Assembly: GCA_015179125.1 (NCBI GenBank)
Contig: WHVA01000009.1
Location: 62,001-126,000, forward strand
Origin: Gautieria morchelliformis
Taxonomy: Eukaryota > Basidiomycota > Agaricomycetes > Gomphales > Gomphaceae
Length of the DNA stretch: 64,000 nucleotides
Reading direction: 5' to 3'
Every line of letters begins with the position of its first letter. Within the stretch, counting starts at the first letter, position 1. Shown here piece by piece: positions 41,262-52,527 of the stretch. Under the pieces are notes generated by a model. It was not told the DNA's origin. It did not search any database and saw only the letters and a program-made list of their open reading frames with translations. A program made the position numbers and the translations under genes.

Positions 41262-42218
41262 CTTCTGTTTCCCCTTGCCCTCTGGAGACGGCGTGCTTTC
41301 TGCCGAGCTTTCCGATTCCGAGTCATCCTCAGATTCGACTATCCTCTGGCAGGATTTTCCGTGAACATCGGAAATTCTTCACATAATATTTCCGACTCAC
41401 CCGTTGTTTCCCTGCCCTTTCCGCCGCGGCCTTGTCCTCCGCAGTTTTTTTGGCCGCGTCCCGTTTCCACTGTTCCTCGCGGAGATGCGACTCCCCCTCG
41501 CGGCGTTTACGGTCTTTCTCCTCCTTCTCCTTCCGCTCCTGGTCCCGACGCTCCTGTTCTTTGCGTTCCTTCTCCCTGCACTCCTCCTCCAGTCGTTCCT
41601 TCTCCTTCCGTGCGGCTTCCTCAGCCTCGCGTTTTTCTGCCAGTTCCTTTTGTTAGCAACTCAGGGGCTATGGCAGGGAAGGTTCGGTAGAGTTCTTAGA
41701 AAGCTAGAATCAAATGTACTCTCTCAGTGAATTTATTGTCACTGATATATTAATACAATACCTAGAATCAAATGTACTACATTATTTTCAGTCAACATGC
41801 TATGAAAATACAAGGAATACTACTCGCCTCTCTCAGTGAATTTATTGTCACTGAGAGAGGAGTACAATCCTGTCTCAGAAGGCATATACATGCACCCGGC
41901 CCTTTAGCACCCAAGGGCTCGCGCGTCGAAGTCATTTTAAACTCCGCTGGGTGCAGCCGCCTGTGAAAATAGAAATAACAGGATGAAATGGAGAGATAGG
42001 GAGTGACCCGAAAATTTCGAAAATAATCAGAGAAATGAATGCATGGTACAAGAACAATGTGAGAAAGAATTGGAACACCATACAGTAAATCGAACATATT
42101 ATGCTTGATTTTGGTGCAGGAACATAAATGCACCCAACACCTTTTGTGCGAGGATGTCAGCAAAATGCTGTTTCATCTCGGCACTGGTCATTTTAGAGAA
42201 GTTGACTTGGGAGCTCAT
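41262..42218 (-). pseudogene. Antisense ORF of Gypsy-C2 (N-terminal part, interrupted by solo LTR)
   Basis: ATG at 42218 on the minus strand; protein begins MSSQVNFSKMTSAEMKQHFA, nearly the same as the Gypsy-C ORF. After codon ~26 the frame is interrupted by the solo LTR (41651-42139). It resumes ELAEKREAEEAARKEKERLE and continues through the charged coiled coil to about 41262, where homology stops. Conservation of N terminus and coiled coil between two copies supports a real protein in the family. The Cys cluster is not present here. Confidence 0.8.
41651..42139 (-). mobile_element. Solo LTR of Copia-1b type with CCTTT target duplication
   Basis: 489 bp, TGTTAGCAAC...ACCCAACA, reverse of 29895-30382. 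It is flanked by CCTTT on both sides (41646-41650, 42140-42144). Removing it restores homology to the Gypsy-C antisense ORF, so this is a clean insertion followed by LTR-LTR recombination. Confidence 0.95.
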
Positions 42219-42338
42219 GGTAGATTGAAACGAAGACGCGTTTTGCTTCCCGCCTATCTTTCAAACTCCGACGCATTGTTCACAGGTCACGTGATCCGAC
42301 TTGTGGTCTCACGGGGCTCGACCTTAGAAGGGAGATAC

Positions 42339-42998
42339 TGTTACGACCGTGCATTTCCAATTTCCAACCTTCAGTTCCGCAACAGTTTCCGCCCCTCCGA
42401 TATTTCCGACATTCTGCCCCTTGTTCTACTCCCTTGTTCTTTCGACTCTATTACTTGGACCCACTGGACCCGCTTCATCGTTCATCAAGACCATATGTCT
42501 GGACCTCCTTGTGTTTCATTGTCAGATATGTTTTCCCGACCCCTTGTTCTTTGCCATTGTTCTACCTTACCCTGAACCCCCCTTGTAGTCCCATTGTTCC
42601 CAATTAGTTAGTTCCCACGCATTGTCTACTCGACTTCCACTTCCCCCGGAATTTGCTTGGTACCATATCATTACCTGTTGTCTCAGCTCTTTGTATAAAA
42701 GCCTGTCATGTATGTCTGTTATTCTGCAATCAGATAATCGCCTTCGATATTGATTTCCTTCGCCCCATCTCCTGTTCTTAGCACAGCGAGTCTAGCAAGA
42801 CCTCTGTCTCTGAGCCTTCCACCTTCCGTCTTCCACCTCAGTTCCAACTCAAGTTCTGACCAACCTTTAGTTCAGTACTTTCCGACTTCCGACTCATTTC
42901 CGAAATACTTAGGACGATAGTTCATTGGGGGCGCAACCTATAAGTTGAAGCCGCTGTCCTTTCCAGTTCTGACTTAGTGGAAATCTCGATACGTAACA
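42339..42998 (+). repeat. 3' LTR of Gypsy-C2
   Basis: TGTTACGACC...CGTAACA, 660 bp, reverse of the Gypsy-C LTR. It carries TATAAAAGCC at about 42695 and the AATCAGATAAT start sequence at 42729-42739. Confidence 0.9.
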
Positions 42999-43888
42999 CC
43001 CACTCCCCTCACTTCGTGCAGACCCACCAGATAAAGTCACACAAAAACCGAATCTGACACCCCATCCATCCCACATCCTCCCTTGGGAGAGACGCCTCCC
43101 GAAGCGCTATGTTGTTGCTGCCACCCCTGGCCCCAAGTCACTGGTCATTAAGGTGGAGATCCAGACGACAGATACGGCGGAAGTCAAATCCGGACCCGCC
43201 CTTGTTGATTGCGGGGCCACTGGTCAGTTTATAGACCGGGACTATGTGGAACAGAACCGACTGACCACGCGGAAGTTGCAACGTGCAATCCCAGTGTTCA
43301 ATGTGGATGGAAGCCCCAATGAGGCAGGGTCCATCACGGAGATAGTAGACACAATTCTCCACTACGATGGGCACACGGAATGCACTTCCTTTGCAGTCAC
43401 CAGCCGGGGAAGCAAGACATCATCCTCAGGTTTAGCTGGCTGCAGGAGCACAACCCGGAGATCAACTGGGAGACTTGGAAGGTGCTGATGAGTCGATGCC
43501 CAGCCAAGTGTCACATGTGCCGGTCGGAAGTGCTGAAGGAGTGCCAGGAGCAGTGGAAGACTGAACGGCTCATACAGACATGTCCTTCTGGCCCCCATCC
43601 ACTGCTGGCGGAAGAAGACTCGGATGTGGAATTTTAACCGGCTCCCACTTCCAATTCCAATTCCGATTCTGACTCCGACGTCGTCCGACTTGGCCCAGAA
43701 GACACTCTGGTGGAGGGGGAGCGCTTGCTGTATGTAAACCTTCTACCGGAAGTGGAACATATCCGTGCCACTGGAAATATTTCGCAACGCCTCGCTGAAG
43801 CCTCCAGGAAGCATGATAAAGTGGAGGCGGAAATTCCAGAGTACCTGCGGGAGTTCGAGGATGTCTTTGCCAAGGAGGCATTTGATGC

Positions 43889-45575
43889 TGTATGGGATCT
43901 AGCTTTGCTGGGCAAACAGAATATTTTCGATGTATTTTCGAAATAGTGACCCTAAAATATAGCATACTGGTATTGCTATCATTGGGGATGAACTATTTAA
44001 ACTTCCTCTAATTTCCTACCATTTTCTCGCCATTTTTAATGAAGTCTTTGGCTCAAAACACTTCTATTCTGTTGCAGCAGAGTTATGAATCCACATGTAT
44101 CCACAACTCTGCTTATTCAAACTCCGACGCGCGCGAGCCCGAACTCGAGCCTGTGGACGCTTACGCACCCACAAACTCTGGCCAACCTACCGGTTCGGAC
44201 TCAGCACTCTGGAAATAGCAATTTATTCCCAAGCCTCCACAACTCAGTTTGTGCAATACAAACTCAGCCCAACCTATGCTACCATAGCAACAAGGCTATG
44301 CTAGGCTGTGCTGTGCCATGACTACACTCCTAAATAGAATTAGGGTCATGACTCACTGCCAAGCTGGAGTATTATTGGTCCAAAGTCTTGTGACTTGGGA
44401 AATGACTCCTGCATGACTCAGAGCCTGGCTCGGCATGTGACTCATGCTCGGACTCTGGCGTATCATTGGCTGAGGGGCCGCTTACCAATGAAAGGCCGTG
44501 TTGAGCTAATCCTCTTTAAGAATAAGGGTGTATCTTATTCTTAGACGTGACTCATGCCTGACTCACTACCCCATTTCTGCATGACTCACCCCCTAATCGT
44601 GGGCTGCGATTGGTCAACACGAGTTCTGACTCATTACCCTTTTTCACTCTGACTCACTATCCCATTTCTGCGTGACTCAGTGCATGACTCACTCCCTAAT
44701 CGTGAACTGCGATTGGCCAACACATGCTCTGACTCACTACCCTTTTTCTCTCTGACTCACTACCCCATTTCTGTGTGACTCAGTGCATGACTCACACCCT
44801 ATTTGTGGACTGTGATTGGCCAACACATGCTCTGACTCACTACCCTTTTTCTCAATGACTCACTACCCTATTTCTTCGTGACTCATTCTAGTCTATTAAT
44901 AGATAGTAGATACAATATAAAAGGAGGCCTTACTGCCCACCTTTCATCAGCCAATACATCATCATCACTATCCACATACCTCGTGTGACTTGCCAAGCTT
45001 GCACAGCTTACTAAGCTGCTAACCCCAGCTAGGGTTATTACACTTACTTAGTGTATTAATTCTCAGTTAAGTAGTTGCATTTCTACTTAGCCACCCGGAC
45101 TAACACTCCAGGTGAAATTCTGCAGAGTGAGTCTGACAATCGATTTCCTTGTCAATTAGCTCTCCAATACCCGAGACGAACTGATCAGTGACTTTCCTGT
45201 TCAGTGACTTTCACAAGTCACTTCTTAAACCCTAGTCACTCGTTTATTGCAGTGCATTGACGTTAATCGGGTCAGTCCACTTACAAACTCTCCTGTGAAG
45301 CCATTCCTATCTTTTTGGAATACTTGGACCCCGATAGTCGTCCTCGAACCTACAGACTTTTAGTTTATTGTTGAGTGCTGCTAAGAAACGTATTGCCTTC
45401 CATCCGTATTAACTTGGACCAGTTTTTACACGGATTGCAACCAAGGTACAAATATTAAATTATTTCCGGAGTTGTGCTGCAGCATTGTTTAATATTCTTT
45501 GAGTTTTGTATACGACACGTTCTGATAGACCAAAGTGTTAGCTCTGACACCAAAGTCTTGAAGGGTTCCAAAACA
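43889..45575 (+). mobile_element. LTR-Y1, 1.69-kb solo LTR with GATGC target duplication
   Basis: Starts TGTATGGGATC, ends GGGTTCCAAAACA, flanked by GATGC (43884-43888, 45576-45580). Removal rejoins the Gypsy-A2 frame region. It contains a promoter (TATAAAA at 44916-44922) and upstream motif arrays. No internal protein domain is visible. The ends match the second copy at 60166-61646 in reverse (TGTTTTGGAACCC and GGGATC). Confidence 0.93.
44349..44922 (+). promoter_or_regulatory. LTR-Y1 promoter: 17 TGACTCA sites, ATTGG boxes and TATA
   Basis: I count 17 exact TGACTCA heptamers between 44349 and 44885, interspersed with ATTGG/CCAAT boxes (44375, 44465, 44610, 44712, 44815 approximately), then TATAAAA at 44916. 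Part is arranged as ~105-bp imperfect tandem repeats. TGACTCA is the consensus of Gcn4/AP-1-type bZIP factors, CPC1 in filamentous fungi. Confidence 0.85.
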
Positions 45576-46607
45576 GATGCCCTGCCTCCTGTGGGACCAT
45601 GCCATCGAGTTGGAGCCTGGGTCAAAGCCCACCAACTGCAAGGTCTACCCGTTGTCACCCAAGGAGGAGGTAGAGCTCGATGCATTCCTTGCGGAAACCT
45701 CCTTACAGGGAGGATCCGCCCCTCCAAGTCACCCATGGCATCTCCGGTGTTCTTCATCATAAGAAGAAGGAAGGCTCGCTCAGACATGTGCAGGATTACC
45801 GGGCTTTGAATGCGATAACAATCAAGAACCGGTACCCCATTCCACTCATTTCCAAACTGATCACACAACTCCGCGGGGCAAGGTACTTCATTAAGCTGGA
45901 TGTCCGTTGGGGCTTCAATAATGTTTGGATCCGTGAGGGAGACGAGTGGAAGGCCACATTCCGCACCAACTGAGGACTCTTTGAGCCACAGGTCATGTTA
46001 TTTGGCCTCACCAACAGTCCTGCCACGTTCCAGACGATGATGAATGATATTTTCCATGACATGATAGCAGAGGGGGTTGTCTGCGTCTACCTTGATGACA
46101 TCCTCATCTTCATGAAAACAATGTCGGAACATCGGGAGGTCGTGCAGAGAGTGCTGGAACGGCTCCGGGAGTACAACCTGTGTCTCAAGCCGGAAAGGTG
46201 TGAATTTGAGCGGATGCGGATAGAGTATCTTGGGGTGATCATGTCAGAAGGAAAAGTGGAAATGGACCCAGTCAAAGTTTCCGGTGTATTGGAATGGCCT
46301 GTGCCGTGGAACAAGAAGGAGGTCCAGTCCTTCCATTGGGTTTGTCAATTTCTACCGGTGGCTCATCAAGGACTTCTCCTGCCATGCCTGTGCCCTCTTT
46401 GACCTTACCAAGAAAGAGGTTGGATGGCGGTGGGGGGAGTCGGAACAGGCCTCCTTTGACAAACTCAAGGAGCTGATCACTTATTCCCCAGTCCTGATCT
46501 TTCCCTGCGACTCTCATCCTTATCGAGTCGAGGCGGATTCTTCCGACACAGCCACCGGAGCGGTCTTGTCACAGCAGTCATCGGAAGATGGTGGGGGGTG
46601 GCTGTCA

Positions 46608-47282
46608 TGTTATGATACTCCATTTACGACATTAATGATATCACCAAGGCTCGTACCCAAGTTACATACAGATATCCCCGAACCCCCGACTCGCATACAC
46701 ACGACACCGAGCCAATACACCCCCGAGCACGCATACAAGGCACGCCAAGCGAATCGTCATCATATGGAATGTGTCGATCACATCAATCTCGATCGACAGA
46801 CTGACCCGAGACACTGATCCCCGCTTAGACATCAATTCAATTGGGATCAAGGTACATATGCATCCGATCGTCCCTGACCGGACTCGACCGCTGCTCCACA
46901 ATCCCCCCCCTCGCACATCACACACATGTCTCTCCACATCATCGTCTTATGTACAAATAATCCTTAGCATTCCCTTGTCATATTCATTCGATAGCTCGCC
47001 CAAGTCTATACTACACATCCCCCTATATCCCTGCGTCACATGCCACACATACCGCATCGACGCCGAGCCCTTCCCAGTAGTTAAGTAGTACAAACAGATG
47101 TAACAATGATACACGAATAACATTAGCTTCACCTCTCCACCGTCTCAAAGTTCCCGATCGAAGTAGTTTCTATAATACAAGCAGTCCCCTCAGCACTCAA
47201 ACGTCTACTCGATTCAGCTCCACTTGAAGCTTGAATCAATTCCCAACTCCAAATACAAATCCATTTAGAATAACTCTTATCA
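46608..47282 (+). repeat. 5' LTR of Copia-2
   Basis: TGTTATGATACTCC...AACTCTTATCA. It is followed directly by the primer site. The two differences from the 3' LTR are T/C near 46771 and G/A near 46890. Confidence 0.97.
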
Positions 47283-47298
47283 GATTAAGAGTCTCACG
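47283..47298 (+). other. Copia-2 primer binding site, matches tRNA-Lys(CUU) anticodon arm
   Basis: GATTAAGAGTCTCACG. Its complement contains GAGACTCTTAATC, the anticodon stem-loop of eukaryotic tRNA-Lys(CUU) as I recall it. The site would pair with a 5' half-tRNA ending near nucleotide 40, the same geometry as copia with initiator tRNA. Confidence 0.65.
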
Positions 47299-47307
47299 AC
47301 ACTCACC

Positions 47308-48372
47308 ATGGCTCAAACAACAGCACACCCAAAACACGACATACACAAATTCCGCGACATCAAACCTAAACTGGACAAAGAGAACTGGATGTCATGGAAG
47401 AGGGAACTGTTAGCGACGATGAGGGACAGAGGGATTTTCAAAACAATCACCGGTGTGGATCCCTACCCCGTCACAGCTAACCAGCAGATCACCGTCGTCG
47501 CCGGAATTAATATGGTTGGCAGTACGGCTCTAACTCAACTTCAGGACGAGTGGGACGACAGAAATAACGCAGCTTACAGCCAGATCCTCTTATGCATTTC
47601 CCCCGAACTACAGACCGCAATCGACACGACAGACCAATGCACAGAAGCATGGACTATACTGACCAGGAAATTCGAATCCACCGACCCTAGCAAAATCAGT
47701 ATAATCAGGACAAAATACGAAAACTACCACATGATCGAGGGGCAATCGGTCTCGGCGTACCTCACCGTGATGAAAGAATACAGGAATCAGCTTGCCAAAA
47801 TGGGTGAAGTGATCGCTGATTCCACTCACGCGGCTACCATACTCAGGAATGTCCCCGAGTCATGGAGACCTATAGCGCAGACCATAAGAATGATCACGAG
47901 GGTGCCAGACGAGATTGAGGAGAGGCTGGAAGCACATGAGGCGGATCTCAACGCGGTGGAGATGTCGACACAAGCGGCTACGGCATTCATAGCACAGGGC
48001 AGGACACAAAAACGATTCAATAACCCAACGCCGAGAATAAACAACAACCTTACCTATCCCTACCAAAACCGTATTCCACAACAAGTTAACAACGGAACAC
48101 CTACATACTCCTGCAACAACTGTGGTAAGCCGAACCACTCTGCAGCGAGGTGTTACGCACCTGGTGGGGGACTGGCGGGTCAAGAGCCGTGGAAACGATT
48201 GTACGGGGCACAGGGAGGAGGAAGCGTGCAGGGAGGAGGAGGCATGCAGGGAGGAGGAAGCGCTCAGGGAGGAAATAGCGCTCACGGAGGAGGTCTCACC
48301 GGAAGTGATCGAAATGACATCATCAGGACAGCCCCACCCCACAGCGTCATCAGTCGGCAAATCCCGACATAG
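47308..48372 (+). CDS. Copia-2 Gag (354 aa)
   Basis: The ATG at 47308 (MAQTTAHPKHDIHKF) follows the primer site by 10 bases. The capsid domain of copia type (PKLDKENWMSWKRELL, AWTILTRKFES, SVSAYLTVMKEYRNQL) spans about 25-230. An Asn/Pro-rich linker is followed by the knuckle CNNCGKPNHSAARC (about 271-284). A tail of QGGG repeats makes up about 300-335. It is intact. Pol lies in the -1 frame, open from 48318, giving an overlap of about 50 nt with gag; a frameshift or internal start must supply Pol. Confidence 0.93.
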   Translation: MAQTTAHPKHDIHKFRDIKPKLDKENWMSWKRELLATMRDRGIFKTITGVDPYPVTANQQITVVAGINMVGSTALTQLQDEWDDRNNAAYSQILLCISPELQTAIDTTDQCTEAWTILTRKFESTDPSKISIIRTKYENYHMIEGQSVSAYLTVMKEYRNQLAKMGEVIADSTHAATILRNVPESWRPIAQTIRMITRVPDEIEERLEAHEADLNAVEMSTQAATAFIAQGRTQKRFNNPTPRINNNLTYPYQNRIPQQVNNGTPTYSCNNCGKPNHSAARCYAPGGGLAGQEPWKRLYGAQGGGSVQGGGGMQGGGSAQGGNSAHGGGLTGSDRNDIIRTAPPHSVISRQIPT

Positions 48373-51300
48373 CTCGATTCGCCAATATACCAAAGAAAAA
48401 CATCGTCATGTTGGCACAAATCATTGAGAATCAATTTGATTCGAGTAACATCACATTGACAGCTAATTCGACAGCCCTATCAGCAATACAAGATAGCGTC
48501 CATATTTGGCTGATCGATTCCGGGGCTTCTAGTCACTTATGCGGAACCCTCGAGCTATTCGAAGAGATACATCCCACACCTCCCATCTCGATAGAAACAT
48601 CCAGCGGGGATTCATTCAATGCGGATCAACGTGGTACGATCCACATCACGATACAGAACGACTCACACGCACAGTTATCCCCACTCGCATTGACTCTAAA
48701 GGACGTCATATACGTTCCGAAACTCAACGCAAATCTATTATCGGTTGCAAGGATGACGAATGCCAATGTGGATGTCATATTCAGTAAATCCGACACATCA
48801 TTACTGCTAGGCGACGAAACGATCGCAAAAGGTACAAGAATAAACGACCTATATGCCTACATAGCACAGCCGTCTATGAAACCGGAGCCTGAAGCTGCCG
48901 TTTACTCAAAGGAACCCAACCCGATGTATCTGTGGCATCGAAGATTAGCACACACTGGAATCTCGATAATCGAGAAGATGTCAAAGAAACAAACTGGGAT
49001 CGGGTTACCTGAACTGAGTGCAGGACAGGAGCTGAGTCCCTGTACAGACTGTCCTTTCGGAAAACAGACCCGCTTACCATTCAAAAACATCGAAAACCTT
49101 CCAGAATCGATCGGTGATATCATATCCTCTGATCTTTGCGGCCCATTCGAAACCTCAGTCGGCGGTTTCAAATATTTTATCACCTGGATCGATCACGCCA
49201 CCAGATACGTCAAAATAGACTTCCTGAAGAACAAAGAATGCAAGACGGTCACCAATTCGTTCAAGGAATATTTGGTGTGGTTGAAGAAGCAGAGGGGAGC
49301 TGATGTGAAAAGGATCAGAACGGATAACGGGGGAGAATACATGGGAGGAGAGTTCAAGGAACTGTGCAGTGAGCTTGGAATCGTTCATGAAACAACAACT
49401 CCTCACACACCTGAACACAATGGAGTTGCAGAGAGATACAACAGAACGCTCCAGGAAGGCGCACTCACATTACAACATGACGCCGGCCTCACGAATCGAT
49501 TCTGGGTATCCGGCATCCACACGGTGAACTTCGTGAAAAATCGAATGCTACACAGCAAAATCGATATGTCACCCTACGAGGCCTTATGGAAAACGAAGCC
49601 CAGACTTGACTGGTTGCGCATATATGGTTCCAAATGCTGGGCACTGATACCGAAAGACACAAGGAGGAAGGGCGACTACAAATCAACAGAAGGGGTTTTC
49701 GTTGGATATTTTGACGATTCAAAAGCGTACAAGGTGTGGATACCACGCACCAAAACACTGATGAAGGCTCGGGATGTAGTTTTCGATGAACTGAAACAAA
49801 TCGAACGTACCACGTTACACATCACCGACGAAGACGAAACCCCACAGCTCTGGGTAGTCGACGGAAATCTCCCCACATTCTCCCATCCATCACAATCTGA
49901 AACCAATCCACCAATTGACGACAACGACGATGACATGCCACCCCTGACATTCGACGACACGATGGACACTGATGACGAAGGAGAGGGAGAAACGACAGAG
50001 GCGAGGCTGAACATAGGAGAGGGGGAGTTACGCACGGAGAGTTTCGACACAGAAGCCGAACTGGAGGAACAAGCGGAAGAGTCAGAGACGAGCACAGGAA
50101 CGGGAGAGGGAGAGGAGACAGCACCGAAGGAATTCCTGAAGGGACCCTGGATGAATCCGTCAAACACGAATTATGGAAGAGGCAGGAGACACGCCGCACT
50201 ACTCACCGAAGTAGTAGCGATGGCATACGGGAGGAGAGAACTTGAGGAGACCGAAGCCGGATTCGTGGTACTAGCGGAGGACGAGCCAGCGAGCTACAAA
50301 GAGGCAATGAAATCAGAGAACGCAGAGAGGTGGAGGAAAGCATGTCAAGATGAGTATGACTTACTGATGGGATACAACACATGGAAGCTGGTCGAGAAAC
50401 CAGCCGAGGCGAACATCTTAGGGAGCCGATGGACATTTCGAGTAAAGAGGGACAACAAGGGGGAGGTCGATAAGTTCAAATCCAGATTCGTTGCCCAAGG
50501 CTACTCACAAGTACCAGGAATCGACTTCCAAGAAACCTATTCTCCTACGATCAGACTCACCTCTATCAGACTCATCCTAGCACTCGCGTGCAAATTCGAC
50601 CTGGAACTTCGACACATAGACGTGAAGGGAGCATACCTCAACGGAAAGCTCGAGGACACAGTGTACATGTGACAACCGGAAGGTTTCGCCAAGCCGGGAG
50701 AGGAAAATCTAGTGTGTAAACTCAACAAAGGAATATACGGTCTCAAGCAGTCAGGAAGGGTATGGCACGGAACTCTGAGAAAAGAGATGGAGAGGATAGG
50801 ATTCAAAGCAGGGGAGGCGGACAACACAGTGTTCTTCAAGTTCGGAGAGGGAAACACAGTCGAAATCGCTGGATGGTACGTGGATGACGGACTCCTAGCA
50901 TCGAATTCATTAACCGCTATGGAGGGGATGGTCACCGCAATCAGGGGGAGCTTTGATATCCAAGATTTGGGGGATCCGACGCGACTGCTCGGGATACAAA
51001 TCGTCAGGGAACGTGAACACGGCACAATACATATCTCACAACCGGCATTCATCAACACGATGTCAAAACGATTCGAAATAACATCAGGACGCGCCGTCAA
51101 TTCACCAATGGATCCTAACGTCGAACTACAAAACTCCACCATCCCAAACGACATCATCGATTACACGTACGCATCCATCGTGGGCAGCCTCAACTACTGT
51201 GCCGTTGCCACTCGACCCGACATCGCATACGCCGTCAATAAGTGTGCACAATACTCATCAAAACCTAATATCACTCACTGGGAAGCCGCCAAGAGGATAT

Positions 51301-51845
51301 TGCGTTACCTGTTGAACACGAGAGAATATGGAATACTGTATGTCAGAGAGGGGGAAGGAACTGTTGGATACGCTCACAATCTAGCCGGATACACTGATGC
51401 GGATTTTGCGGGCGATCGAAATGACCGAAAGTCAACCACGGGATGGGTATTCACCTTCAATGGCGCACCCATATCCTGGGCCTCGAAGAAACAGGGCCTC
51501 GTCAGTCGATCGACCATGGAGTCCGAGGTGGTAGCAGGATCGTTTGCATCAGCGGAAGGGATATGGCTGATCAGACTGGGGAAAGATTTCCAACACGACT
51601 TCACACCCATCCCAATATTCACGGATAATCAATCGGCCATCGCATTCTCAACCAACAATGCCAATAGCAACCGAACGAAGCATATCGACGTGCACTATCA
51701 TTACACGAAGGAACAAATCGATGCGGGTAATATCAAGCTACACTACGTAAAGACACTCGACAACCCCGCCGACGTCCTCACGAAACCACTGTCACCTCGC
51801 AAACATCTCAACATCCTAGCGATGCTAGGAGTGCGTCGAGTTTGA
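48318..51845 (+). pseudogene. Copia-2 Pol, single in-frame TGA at 50670
   Basis: The first ATG in this frame is 48408. The protease (WLIDSGASSHLCG, residue ~36 from that ATG), pre-integrase (YLWHRRLAHTGIS ... CTDCPFGK) and integrase core (SDLCGPF, RTDNGGEYMG, PEHNGVAERYNRT) are intact. A long acidic linker precedes the RT (SRFVAQGYSQVPGIDFQETYSP, YVDDGLLA). RNase H (YTDADFAGD, SRSTMESEVVAG, TDNQSAIAF, ADVLTKPL) is complete. The only lesion is TGA at 50670-50672 in YM*QPEGF, where related elements have Arg or Lys, fitting CGA to TGA. This copy is one base from an open frame. Confidence 0.93.
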
Positions 51846-51852
51846 GGGGGAG

Positions 51853-52527
51853 TGTTATGATACTCCATTTACGACATTAATGATATCACCAAGGCTCGTA
51901 CCCAAGTTACATACAGATATCCCCGAACCCCCGACTCGCATACACACGACACCGAGCCAATACACCCCCGAGCACGCATACAAGGCACGCCAAGCGAATC
52001 GTCATCATATGGAATGCGTCGATCACATCAATCTCGATCGACAGACTGACCCGAGACACTGATCCCCGCTTAGACATCAATTCAATTGGGATCAAGGTAC
52101 ATATGCATCCGATCGTCCCTGACCGGACTCGACCACTGCTCCACAATCCCCCCCCTCGCACATCACACACATGTCTCTCCACATCATCGTCTTATGTACA
52201 AATAATCCTTAGCATTCCCTTGTCATATTCATTCGATAGCTCGCCCAAGTCTATACTACACATCCCCCTATATCCCTGCGTCACATGCCACACATACCGC
52301 ATCGACGCCGAGCCCTTCCCAGTAGTTAAGTAGTACAAACAGATGTAACAATGATACACGAATAACATTAGCTTCACCTCTCCACCGTCTCAAAGTTCCC
52401 GATCGAAGTAGTTTCTATAATACAAGCAGTCCCCTCAGCACTCAAACGTCTACTCGATTCAGCTCCACTTGAAGCTTGAATCAATTCCCAACTCCAAATA
52501 CAAATCCATTTAGAATAACTCTTATCA
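51853..52527 (+). repeat. 3' LTR of Copia-2
   Basis: 675 bp, nearly identical to the 5' LTR. It is followed by TGTCA, which is at once the target duplication and the start of LTR-X. Confidence 0.97.

Larger units (their letters stand above)
41262..42998 (+). mobile_element. Gypsy-C2, 3' end with antisense ORF and LTR, interrupted by a solo LTR
   Basis: It is homologous to 8193-9430 in reverse: antisense ORF part (minus strand), promoter block with CACGTG, and the 3' LTR (42339-42998, TGTTACG...CGTAACA). Pol and the rest are missing. A Copia-1-type solo LTR sits at 41651-42139. The right end abuts Gypsy-A2. Confidence 0.88.
42999..46607 (+). pseudogene. Gypsy-A2 protease-RT-RNase H fragment, split by LTR-Y1
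   Basis: Close homolog of Gypsy-A (minus strand 4010-2085). The protease (ALVDCGATGQFIDRDYVEQN) lies at 43190-43260. Pol then runs to 43888, resumes at 45576 after the solo LTR, and contains RT (YLDDILIFMKTMSEH near 46090). It stops within RNase H (YRVEADSSDTATGAVL) at about 46602. The frame is broken near 43420 and 46330, and at an in-frame TGA near 45971. The 5' end is cut by the Gypsy-C2 LTR; the 3' side continues only as LTR-X beyond Copia-2. Confidence 0.9.
46608..52527 (+). mobile_element. Copia-2, nearly intact Ty1/copia retrotransposon
   Basis: 5920 bp with two 675-bp LTRs (46608-47282, 51853-52527) that differ at two transitions I can see. Target duplication TGTCA (46603-46607, 52528-52532). 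gag and pol are in separate frames and one TGA interrupts pol. The purine tract TTTGAGGGGGAG precedes the 3' LTR. Confidence 0.97.

Noticed and set aside
44095-44304. Small ORFs inside LTR-Y1
   Set aside because: Short, no domain, and located in a solo LTR upstream of the promoter array.
46662-47132. ORFs in the Copia-2 LTR, repeated at 51880-52377
   Set aside because: Present in both LTR copies, short, no conserved domain; treated as LTR sequence.
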